From NCBI GenBank assembly GCA_021292105.1, contig CM037874.1, positions 58,816,539-58,880,538 of the forward strand: a stretch of 64,000 nt of DNA, given 5' to 3'. Below, piece after piece: positions 33,958 to 44,187 of this stretch. The stretch comes from Anadara kagoshimensis. Lineage: Eukaryota; Mollusca; Bivalvia; Arcoida; Arcidae. Each line of letters starts with the position of its first letter. Within the stretch, counting starts at the first letter, position 1. A program made the translations under genes and the position numbers. The notes under the pieces are model-generated. The model searched no databases and was not told where the DNA came from. It saw nothing but the letters and a program-made list of their open reading frames with translations.

Positions 33958-35889
33958 TCAGGTGTACACGTGTTGTAAAAGTCGGTCAACTTTGACTTTA
34001 GCAATTTGGTAACCGGATTATAATTAGAAGAGTATGCATGTTAACAAATATTTTTAATCATTGTGGCAGAAAATATGAATTAAATAATAACGATAAATCA
34101 ACAACAGTACTGTGTAGTTTTTTTTTTGAGACATTAACTTAAAAAAAGTTTCAGGGAAAACTGGTTGTGATATTAATATACACGTGGTTAGGGGTGACTA
34201 TCTTCGTAGAATCGAAGAAGATTGAGTAAATGACCCGTAACAGAAACTGATTAGCATATGAAAAACCCTCTCACTCCTGTTTTTTGGTATCGCCGCAAAG
34301 GTTAGGAAAATGGCGCTAAAAGAATTTACATAGCGATATCGAAGGCGATATTAAAAGTTTTATTATGAGGTCAAGAGAGTAGATTAGACACCGGTTACAA
34401 CAGGCCACATTACGGCATAGGCTTGTTTTCACGATGCAAAAAGCTATGATTTTTATTTACACGTTAACCCCATGAAAAGGGACAAAAACCAAGAGACTAT
34501 TTGGTTGTAAACAGACTTTAGTTATTTGTATGTCGTGTACATGGGGATTTTTAGATTCTATTTATGTTACTTCCTGGTGTAGTTTTTAAAAAACCAATCA
34601 GAATAAGTAAACCAGTCATGTGTGCAATTTTAACAAATATATAGACACTAAATTACAACTTTAAAACAAGTCAAAACGTTTTTTCAGGTGTCATAAAAAT
34701 TTAAGATTTTTAAATGGCTTTAAAATGCAAAAAACTATGTCAAGCGAGAACCATGTAATAATCAGCGGAGCTTTGGAACCTGAATTGTTTAAGCTATGGA
34801 AATAACAATTATATTTTAGAACTTCAGAATTATAAGGTAAGCATTGTTTTGAATTGTTTTTAATATTATGAGGGTTCTAACAGATTAATATTTTATACAG
34901 CACTTGACGGTCGTTTTAGAATACAATTCCTCATCACTGAGTGCCTTGACTGAAATTATTAAACCAGCATTGTTTCTGAATCTAACAAATGGAGTCTGAT
35001 TAAGGCAAAATTGATGAATCCGTAATGAACGGACGGGAATTCTCGAATTCTGATTATTCCTAAGTTGTTGACAATAAAATTTCTCGGGGTGGCAGTATGT
35101 GTGTATTTTTGCATCGTTTTGCTCTGTCAATGCCTAAGCGTTTCTTCCCTTACAGACGCAAAACTTCGCAATAACATTGTCAGACTGACAACCAGCTGTC
35201 GTCTGTAAGCAACTAATTATAACGATCTACTTATCAGGACGCTTGCATTAATCATAGTTTAATACTTTAGAAAAACGTTGTACTGATTTAAAAGACGAAT
35301 ACGCTTGAACTGCATACTTAGTTTTTCTGTGCATTTGGCATTTTTCGTAATGTCAACCGCTCTGGTAATGTCACCTTGTAAAGTAAGATATTCTGACATC
35401 AGAGGGTGACATTAAATTTACCCATACTCTTATCAACCAAGTAAATTTCTAGAAATTCACAAAAGGTATTATAATATACAATAACAATCTAAAACACAGA
35501 TACAAATAATGTGAATTTAATATACCTTACTCAGAAACGGATGTCTAATTAGATAAGTCATGGATTAACCTAAGATATATATATATATATATATATAATA
35601 TATATTTATATCAATGTTTTTTCTATATATACCCAACACAAAATGTTAAGAGCCACATTAAAAAATTAAAAAAGTATTAAATTTTGTATAACATAAATTA
35701 ACTTCATTAAATCATTTCAAACAAGAAGAACAAACAACAGATGGATTTTATATTTTTATTAATTGTAATTAAGTTTTTTGATTTTTGTTTCGAATTTTAA
35801 ATCGGTCCCTGTTTTTGTTGAGTATAATTTATACCACTGAAATAAATTTTTAAAATTTAAATGTAGACCTAGAATGTATATATATAGTA

Positions 35890-36300
35890 CAGGCTTGTCG
35901 AAAGTTTAAGACTTTAGTGCCTAATCGGCAGCTCATCTCGGCTGCTTGGCAGTCACATCTCGACAGTTACATCTCGACAGTTACATCTCGGCAGCTCATC
36001 TCGGCTGCTTGGCAGTCACATCTCGACAGTTACATCTCGACAGTTACATCTCGGCAGCTCATCTCGGCTGCTTGGCAGTTACATCTCGACAGTTACATCT
36101 CGACAGTTACATCTCGGCAGCTCATCTCGGCTGCTTGGCAGTTACATCTCGACAGTTACATCTCGACAGCTCATCTCGGCTGCTTGGCAGTTACATCTCG
36201 ACAGTTACATCTCGGCTGCTTGGCAGTTACATCTCGGCCCCTCGTTGTATATAGTTCGGAACCTTTTCGGCATTTGCTGTCCACAGCTCGGCAGCTTTTC
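35890..36300 (+). repeat. 63-bp minisatellite grown inside a MITE family 2 copy
   Basis: The left MITE end (tagtacaggcttgtcgaaag) is followed by aatcggcagctcatctcggc and about five full or partial copies of a 63-bp unit built from tcatctcggctgcttggcag and acatctcgacagtt. Because 63 is divisible by three, long frames of repeated residues appear in two phases; they are not genes. The right MITE end is not seen. Confidence 0.8.
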
Positions 36301-36904
36301 GGCCGCTGCGGTTCTCGGCACCTTTTCGTCTATTCGACCCCCACATCGGTTCAAAAGACATGTATATTGCCATATTTTATATATTTAAACTCGTAAATTA
36401 TCTGATTATATACCTATATATATGTATAACTTAACTTCAAATATAACGAAATACGAGCAACTAAAGTCAATAATAATATATAACAATTCAATACTCAATA
36501 TGGCATGTAATTTGATCAGATGTATTTTAAACCACTCGAACCATTGAACTGACTTAGTCAAAACTAACTGTTGCCATTTTACAAATTACAGCTATCTATA
36601 TCTCGATCACTAGCTATTCATATCTCGGCCATTTTACAAATTGTTTTGCGTCACTGGGGTTGGCTTATTAGACACGTATAAAGTATTATAATTACTATAC
36701 TTATTTTAAATTCAATGCAATCCATAATTATTAAACATATTTTGTTTCATACCGGTAATAATCCAGACTGAAATTTTTTTCACAAAATTAAATTATTAAA
36801 AACAGTAATCTGCTAAAGCTGAATTTTTCGAGCATGTTAAACTAAAACAGTGTTTAAATGTCACATGTTGGTTATATTACTGGGGATATATAGATTTTTT
36901 ATGT

Positions 36905-37690
36905 GCATCATTGCTTGCTGAATTGTTTCTATATCCTTATGAAGCAGAATGTATACAGAACCTTGTTAAATCTGGAGAAAAGACTGTCACCAAATCATTC
37001 AACTCAACATACAGATATATAGATGACGTTCTGTCTCTTAACAATTCTAAATTTGGAGACTATGTAAATGCCATCTATCTTAGTGAGCTTGAAATAAAAG
37101 ACACGACTGATTCCTCAACTTCTGCTTCATATTTAGACTTGTATACCTGAATTACGACGCACACGAAAGGCTACATTTTAAACTTTATGACAAACTTGAT
37201 GGGTTCAATTTTTTTTTTCAATTTTCCTTTTTATGCAGCAATATACCTGCTTCTCCTGCTTATGGTGTATTTGTTTCCTAATTAATACGCTATGGTAGAG
37301 CTTGCTCCCACTACGGAGACTTTGTACAACGAAGTAGGCTGCTTGCAAATAAATTGTTGACTCAGGGATATTGCAAGCCTCGGCATATCAAGGCCCTCAA
37401 AAAGTTTAATGGCCGTCATCGCAGTATTGTTGATAAGTTTGATGTCCCTGTGTCCAGGATTGCCCTGGATATATTTGACGTCTCATAGTTCAATGTTCCT
37501 TTCACACAATTTTAAATACACACGTGGCGGGTGTAGCTAGCTAAACAGGAGGTGCTTACCCTTCCGGAGCACCCGGCCTCACTTTCCTGGTGGAAGTTCA
37601 CGTGTCTAACCTAACTTGTCAGTTCCAAAGTGTTTACTTTTGCTTCTGGATTGTGATTCGGACATGGATTAGTATGTTTGTTTTTGTTTA
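36905..37690 (+). pseudogene. Retroelement reverse-transcriptase relic with YIDD box and 3' block
   Basis: Opens with a frame encoding LAELFLYPYEAECIQNLVKS, FNSTYRYIDDVLSLNNSKFG and AIYLSELEIKDTT...YLDL, which carries the RT catalytic YxDD. It breaks near 37148 and continues in other frames as KLYDKLDGFNF, then YGDFVQRSRLLANKLLTQGY and DKFDVPVSRIALDIFDVS, with a stop near 37485. A conserved 3' block follows (gggtgtagctagctaaacag, gcttacccttccggagcacc, cttcckgattgtgattcgg). The protein type is widespread in invertebrate genomes; I lean to a Penelope-like or other non-LTR class but cannot assign it. Frameshifts and a missing N-terminus make it dead. Confidence 0.8.
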
Positions 37691-38149
37691 TCAGGTATTT
37701 TCATATTGGCCCATTAATTTGGTTTTCGACCTCGGGCCAATGCACCAAATAGCTGGGTTAATATGAAACTACCTGATTAAAGATGATTTTATTAACTAAT
37801 ATTACAAACATTAAACATAGAAATTGTCTGGCATTCATTTTCCTGCTTCTGACAGAGAAATGTGGATAGAGATGTCGACGTCTGACTCACGTCAAAGAAA
37901 CGTTCGTACAAATCAAGTGTAGCGAGCGATTGAAATGATACCTTTATACAGTTTGTAAGATGCAAATGTTTACGTCATGTATCGCTCATACACGTTGTCA
38001 CTTAATAATTTCCCTTATTGATTTGAGAATTATAAGCGAGTAAAGCAAATATATGTCCCCTGAAAATCTATGAACGAGCGTTGTATGCCAGTAGGCCGTA
38101 AGTCCATATTTTAGTAATGGCGAAAAGTCCCAGATGGAAAGTGTTAATC

Positions 38150-38312
38150 AAAAACAAACATACTTATCCATTTCCGAATCACAATCCAGAAGCAAAGTAA
38201 AAACTTTGGAACTGACAAGTTAGGTTAGACACGTGAACTTCCACCAGGGAAGTGAGGCCGGGTGCTCCGGAAGGGTAAGCACCTCCTGTTTAGCTAGCTA
38301 CACCCGTCACGT
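38150..38312 (-). repeat. YIDD retroelement 3' block, reverse orientation
   Basis: Reverse complement of 37520-37690, beginning aaacaaacatacttatccat and ending ctagctacacccgtcacgtg. Few mismatches, so it is a young copy. Confidence 0.85.
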
Positions 38313-38435
38313 GTTTGATTTAACGGTTAACAAACAATGATATTACTTCGTAATTTGAAATAACACACAATCTTAAGAATGTGATGTACCTTATTGTATA
38401 CACAATAACAAGGTAACAGATGCCCTAGAATTACA

Positions 38436-38625
38436 GAACAGAGCTGTCGAAAGTTAAACATCGCCAAATCGGCAACTCATTATTATCTCGACAAATACGT
38501 AGCTACATTTAGACAGCTATCGTCCACTAGCTATCCATATCACGGCCACTTGTCATCTAAGCTTCGATTCCTTATTGTGAACTTATTGTTATGTATACGA
38601 TAGACAGGTCTGTACTGTGTAAGCT
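38436..38625. mobile_element. MITE family 2 copy
   Basis: Left ttacagaacagagctgtcga aag and right gacaggtctgtactgtgtaa, with inside motifs cggcaactcattattatctcg and tatccatatcacggccactt shared with 36590-36640 and 50890-50940. Confidence 0.65.
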
Positions 38626-39169
38626 GTTCAAGTGAAAATTTGTCTCCGATATAAAATATGTAATATTGGCGATTTGCATGACTGTCGATCGATAACGGCA
38701 AAAAACGAATGTATCCTACCTTCAGAAACTTTATATATCACAGAATGGACCATTGGTCCGTAACCAGTGTAGACGGAGTCTAGAATTTGGTTGTTTAGGC
38801 GTTTACGTTACATCAACAATTTGTTAGTTTTTTTTGTTTCCTTGTGATGAAAATGCCTTTTGATGATCTTATGGAATATTATGTAGTTAGCCTATTTTGG
38901 AGAAAGCAAGATTGCAAAATACGTTATACAGTTCAATATGACGGATACAAGTAAATTATTCTTTTACTTTGATGAGCCGAGTCGTTACTAAAAAATTATG
39001 TTGCTTCATATATCATTTTATGCAAAATAATATAACCTGGGTGGGTGTTTACAATGAAAAACGTTAAATACGAAATGGCGGGGTTCTTTATGTTACCTAG
39101 TCATGACGAAAGAGTTAACAATTTGCGTAGCTCAAAGGACGTAACTTGGATGACCAAAATTGATTTAAT

Positions 39170-41011
39170 AAAGTTGTGACAGTGTAAAATTCAGAGATAT
39201 GAACATGTTTAGATAAACGTTTTCTTAACTAGTTGATATGGTTTCTTACAGATTAATTACTCAGTATTTGATTTAACACCTTTATCTCTTTGTTCCGGAT
39301 TTCCCGACAATGTGACACTAATAGCTATGTCTCAATTTTATTGTGTTAAGTAATCCAGATATAATGCGGTTGTTGTTTATTTTTGAATTTGATTTTAACG
39401 TCAGTCTGGAGGTGACCACTGGATAGTCCGGGTCGCCATTCCAATTAAAAGTTAGTGAAAATAGAGAGAATTTGTATGTTGTATTTTAATCATTTTAGTT
39501 AGCTAAATTTGAGCTAAATTCCCCGTTATAATAAGTGGTGAGAGATATCCGGGCAGATTTACTTTTTAGCTGAATCTACGATTCCGTTGCCTAAGTTTGA
39601 CAGAAAATGAATAGTTAAAATGGACACATTTAGAAATGAACGTTTGATCAGCTTTCCAAATGACCGTTTTAAACAGCGTTGTCATCGATGTAGTTTTCCT
39701 AATGGACCAGGACACTTTTGGCGATGCAGAGCAAGGCATGTACAGTGTTTTTATTGTGGGTTCTTAGGACACTATGCACGCTGCTGTTTTATTCGGAAGC
39801 GGAATTTTAGGAAGCAACGTAATATCAACCATTGCAAAAAGAAATCTCTAAAACGGAAACAGCGTGACTCAAACAGGTATGAAAAATACATACAAGGGAA
39901 GAAATCGGCAACTGAACTACCATTCAGTTCACTAAGTAATTCCGAACTTGTAAATGTTTTGGACCTTAGAACAACAAAGGCTGATAAAACTAAAACAACA
40001 AAACGGATATGTGCTCATATGAAACAGGAAAAGGAATTCAAAATTGAAATAGAAAATTTAAAAACAATCATCCAGCAAAAGAACAGGTCAATTAAAGCAA
40101 CATCCGATGCTTTGCGAGAAACCTCAGCAGAACTTGAGGAGAAAACGCATTTGCTAGAAGCGAACAAACACCGCGAGCAGCTATATGTAATACGTTCAAA
40201 TGAGTTAGACGAAGAGAGGTCAAAGAATGAGGCGTATGAAACAACTATTAATGAACAACAAGAACAAATATGCAAATTAGAAAAAGAGCTTGAGCGTGTA
40301 AAAACTGAAAACCAAGCAATACGGGAAGAAAACCAGACAATTGGAGTAAGCAAGGATCTCCTTTATATAGACTATTTGAAAGAGCTGAATAAAGGTCAAA
40401 GAATGAGTGCTAGGATAGAGGAGCTTACAGAGAAACTACCGTCGACCGACGATTCAATAATGGAAACGGACGACAGGAAAGACATCAAGCAGGGACAAAG
40501 CGAGGAAAGTATTATGCGCGACGTGGAAACCATAACTGACAAAATTCTGTTTATCTAAAAAAGTAACTGAAAAAAGGACTGTGCTTATTTAAAACCTCAA
40601 GTTATTCGTTTAAGTTCGAGGTCGAACTTTTTCGGAGAAGAGAGTTATTGTGCCAGTGTAAAATTCAGAGATATGAACATGTTTGGATAAACGTTTTCTT
40701 AACTAGTTGATATGGTTTCTTACAGATTAATTACTCAGTATTTGATTGAACACCTTTATTTCTTTGTTCCGGATTTCCCGACAATGTGACACTAATAGCT
40801 ATGTCTCAATTTTATTGTGTTAAGTAATCCAGATATAATGCGGTTGTTGTTTATTTTTGAATTTGATTTTAACGTCAGTCTGGAGGTGACCACTGGATAG
40901 TCCGGGTCGCCATTCCAATTAAAAGTTAGTGAAAATAGAGAGAATTTGTATGTTGTATTTTCATCATTTTAGTTAGCTAAATTTGAGCTAAATTTCCCGT
41001 TATAATAAAGT
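39170..41011 (+). mobile_element. Short LTR retroelement with gag-like ORF only
   Basis: Two direct repeats, about 39175-39532 and 40649-41006 (offset 1474), begin tgtgacag/tgtgccag and end ttataat. I count about six substitutions over roughly 358 bp, so the insertion is recent. AAAGT flanks both sides (39170-39174 and 41007-41011), a candidate 5-bp target duplication. A purine-rich tract (cggagaagagag) lies just before the right repeat, where a polypurine tract belongs, and tggtgagagatatccgggc follows the left repeat, where a primer-binding site belongs. The only internal gene is the ORF at 39620. No protease, RT or integrase is present, so it would need help from another element. Confidence 0.8.
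39620..40558 (+). CDS. Gag-like protein: N-terminal zinc knuckles plus long coiled coil
   Basis: A 312-aa intact ORF starting at the first ATG after the left LTR. Residues 21-36 form CX2CX7HX3C and residues 43-56 form a canonical CCHC knuckle, CX2CX4HX4C (CFYCGFLGHYARCC). A basic stretch follows (KRNFRKQRNINHCKKKSLKR), then, from about residue 130 to 280, a Glu/Lys-rich coiled coil (KELERVKTENQAIREENQ), and an acidic C-terminus. Retroviral-type Gag carries the knuckles at the C-terminus, so this order is reversed; it resembles ORF1/gag-type nucleic-acid-binding proteins of other retroelements only in general terms. Being flanked by LTR-like repeats, it is most likely the element's structural protein. 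Its codon and base use are less AT-rich than its surroundings. Confidence 0.75.
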   Translation: MDTFRNERLISFPNDRFKQRCHRCSFPNGPGHFWRCRARHVQCFYCGFLGHYARCCFIRKRNFRKQRNINHCKKKSLKRKQRDSNRYEKYIQGKKSATELPFSSLSNSELVNVLDLRTTKADKTKTTKRICAHMKQEKEFKIEIENLKTIIQQKNRSIKATSDALRETSAELEEKTHLLEANKHREQLYVIRSNELDEERSKNEAYETTINEQQEQICKLEKELERVKTENQAIREENQTIGVSKDLLYIDYLKELNKGQRMSARIEELTEKLPSTDDSIMETDDRKDIKQGQSEESIMRDVETITDKILFI

Positions 41012-42780
41012 AAAAAAGTCAACTACCTTTCTGCATTTTCAAACTTTTGAAAACAAAGACGTAAATTCAAACTTTTAAACTCCTGACCTTTGAGATACTC
41101 TTCATTGTACCCCTTGCGAACCTACATAAATAATAAATTCTTCCATCATCATGACGTCACACGAAAAACACCACCATTTTGTCAAAATGTTTACCATTGT
41201 AAACATCCATCCAAAATGCGTTTTGGTGTATTTAAGGAGTTATAAAGCATGGACTAGATCGAAATTAGAATTTTAAGCAACGACTCGACTCCTGTAAGTA
41301 AATGATTAATTGATTTTTAACTGTGTCATTCAAGTCTTTGAAATATTTGGCGTTGTTCCTTTATCTGCAGCAGAGTAAACAGACAAAATGTATTTGAACA
41401 GTTAATTGATATATGATAAATATCTCCAATCGACTGGAAATATTTGTTAAACTATTGAAGTAAAATTAATATTTATGCTTTTTTAAAATAAATGTGTCTC
41501 GTTTTATCATTAGCTTAAATCAGTATACATTACACTTAAAATATTTAACATTTCATGTCAGATTTTTTTTCAAAGCTGAGGAAACGTTTAGCGTATGTTG
41601 ATCTAAACCGTATATCATATTATTTTTTTTTTTTATAATGTTTTTATTTTGTGACATAAATACATACATATACAATTACAATCACCAAACTTTATCTATT
41701 AACTAATACATGTACTTTAATTACATAATTACAATTTCTTAAATACTACATGAAAAGTTGTGTATATACTAATTAAAACATTACTAAATATTATCATATT
41801 ATTTATTTGTCATGTTGATACATAATTTAAAATATGATACATAATCTAAAATATTCCGTAATACTATAGCACTGTATTTTTGCTCAAATATAAAGTATAT
41901 TAATATTATTATTGCATTTTTAAATTAAAATAATATATATATATATAATCTTTATTTGTAAGGCCACAGACCCATATAGTAGTTACATAGTTACATAGTA
42001 TATACATTACAATTCTGCCATGAAAGCTATATTACAATATTATTGTGTTTTATATACAATTTTCGTTTTTGAAATGCGTGATATAGAAAATTTCTCACTG
42101 CTTGTATATTTGACAATGACAAGAGAATAACAAATTTATGGACATTTGGGGATTGAAAAAATAGTTTTGGTATAAATTGATGTCTTAAATTCTCGTAAAA
42201 TTTACAAATAAATAAAAAATGATATAGTGATAATAAAACCTCGAACACTGAGTGGTCTAAAATGGGTTCTAATGACTCACATTGTCCTCCACACCCACTG
42301 CCGAATCTCATTTGGTAGAGTATTTGCTCTGTAAGTAGGATGTCGTGGGTTCGAACCATGACCGGATCTGACCCAAGACTTGAAAGTGGGTAGTGATCGT
42401 TCTTTTGCGAAGCACTCGGCATAACGAAACAAAAGTCGCGGTACTTTCAGTGCGAAACTTAAAACAGACGAAGACCTGTGTCACAGTAACGATAAAAAAC
42501 CATGCTGTATAATGATATCAGCTCAAGACACAGGCGAAATGTCTACACTTTCGCCTAAAGCTAGCGACGTCTCGGTATAAGTAAAATACTCTTGTCTGGG
42601 AAATTAAACACCATTATTAAACTCTCATTCAGAGTCTTGTACTCTCAGTCTCTTAACGCCACCGAAACCGGGATAAGCTCCGGCCTGATGGGCCTAATGG
42701 CTCGGGACAGACTTTAACTAAACTCACATTGCCTTTCACAGCCTAAGTTAGATTAAGACCCATGCAGGTCTTCAGTTCAC
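41012..42780. other. Gene-free stretch with a SINE
   Basis: Apart from the SINE at 42305-42615 there is only AT-rich DNA. A possible non-coding first exon near 41250-41293 (ending cgactcctgtaagtaa) is treated under findings. Nothing else seen. Confidence 0.5.
42305..42615 (+). mobile_element. tRNA-derived SINE with A and B boxes
   Basis: A-box like tttggtagag (42311-42320) and B-box gggttcgaacc (42347-42357) are 27 bases apart, as in a tRNA head. The family body tctgacccaagacttgaaag and the 3' end cggtataagtaaaatactct follow. It is the most complete head of this family in the window. Confidence 0.85.
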
Positions 42781-42789
42781 AGCCGAAGG

Positions 42790-42908
<119 letters not shown>

Positions 42909-44187
42909 GGTAAAGTTAGCTACTAGTAACTGGCTACACTAGTAGATGGCTTCCTGTAGAAGAAAAGTTAGCTACTAGTAGCCAGTTACTTGTGGGAGAA
43001 AAGTTAGCTACCAGAAGCCAATTACTTGTTAGAAAAGCAGTTTATTACTTTGAAAAAATATTATCTATTTACTACACATAAATACCTACTTAGGAATTAG
43101 ATTTTATGAGTCAAAACTTCCGCAATCTACGAACAATTTCTTGTACTAGTCGAGTAGGCATTTTACGAACCTAGAAATGTTCATTCCTACGAAGTTTTTT
43201 TGCTGATTTGTTTTCCTCATGGGTCCTTAAACAAAACTAGCTTAGTTGCCCTTCGGGCAAATTTGGGGAACTTGCACAATATACATAAATCCAAACTGGC
43301 CGCCAAACGTCAAATTGAAGTACATACTGCGATATAAAATATCTTCCAATAGCTTGTAATATATCCTTTTAGATGTTTTCAGAAACCCATTTCTGGCGTT
43401 AAGTTTAACATACGGAACACTTTACTTGCACAATAAGCTATAAATCCAAGATGACCAGCAGACGCCATCTTGAAATATTGTCTTTATACAAAGCAAATTT
43501 ATGATAGGTTGTAATATATCTTTCCATGGGTATTTAGGCATGGACAACTCAATTCTGGCATTAGTTTTACATTAAATACCATCATGTCTATAATGACCGA
43601 CCATATGTGTCAACTAACTATTCAAGCTAGGATAGCCATGGGTACTCTCATTTTGTGTAAAAATTTAAACATTCCTTTTCTCCAGAAGAGATACAAAATT
43701 GTTTACAGGAATTTTTTAAGGCAATCATGTCCATGTGTTGCACTTATGATTTTGTGCCTTATATTGACTTAACATGACATAAAGACGTTTTTGTGGCACT
43801 GGATGTCCTTTCGCAATAACATGTAATGAGAATTGATCTTTGAATTTCAATCCGAAATCTATTATCATTTCATACTCTTCGGGAGGATCTTGACTGTAGG
43901 TACCCTTTCACAACATTAACTAATGGTGAGACAACAGAAAATAGTGTTTGAAACAAAGTCGCAACTATTAGGCTTTGATGTTCTTTATGAAGAGCCTAAA
44001 GAAACAATTTTCCTGCTGGTTGGCCATGCCGAACAACAAAGAATGGTTAAGTTTTTTGTGATCTTTGTTTACCAAGAACATCAACTAAATGAGAAAAAGA
44101 AGAGTTTGTAATTCGGATGTTGTATCACAATCTCTTAGAGCATGCATACCTAGCAGTTCAAGATATCTCGAACGGAGATCATGTCCC

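Noticed and set aside
35917..36396. 159- and 102-codon overlapping frames of repeated residues
   Set aside because: Both come from the 63-bp minisatellite inside a MITE; two phases are open equally, as expected of a repeat.
39620..40558. The zinc-knuckle ORF as an ordinary cellular gene
   Set aside because: It is bracketed by young LTR-like direct repeats with a purine tract and candidate target duplication, so an element origin is better supported, although a captured host gene is not excluded.
42311..42360. A tRNA gene (A and B boxes present)
   Set aside because: No acceptor stem or anticodon arm can be folded around the boxes, and the body is shared with other SINE copies.
43584..44111. 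Two 62-codon frames inside the 7-kb element as transposase remnants
   Set aside because: No recognisable catalytic motif or similarity, and length is within chance expectation.
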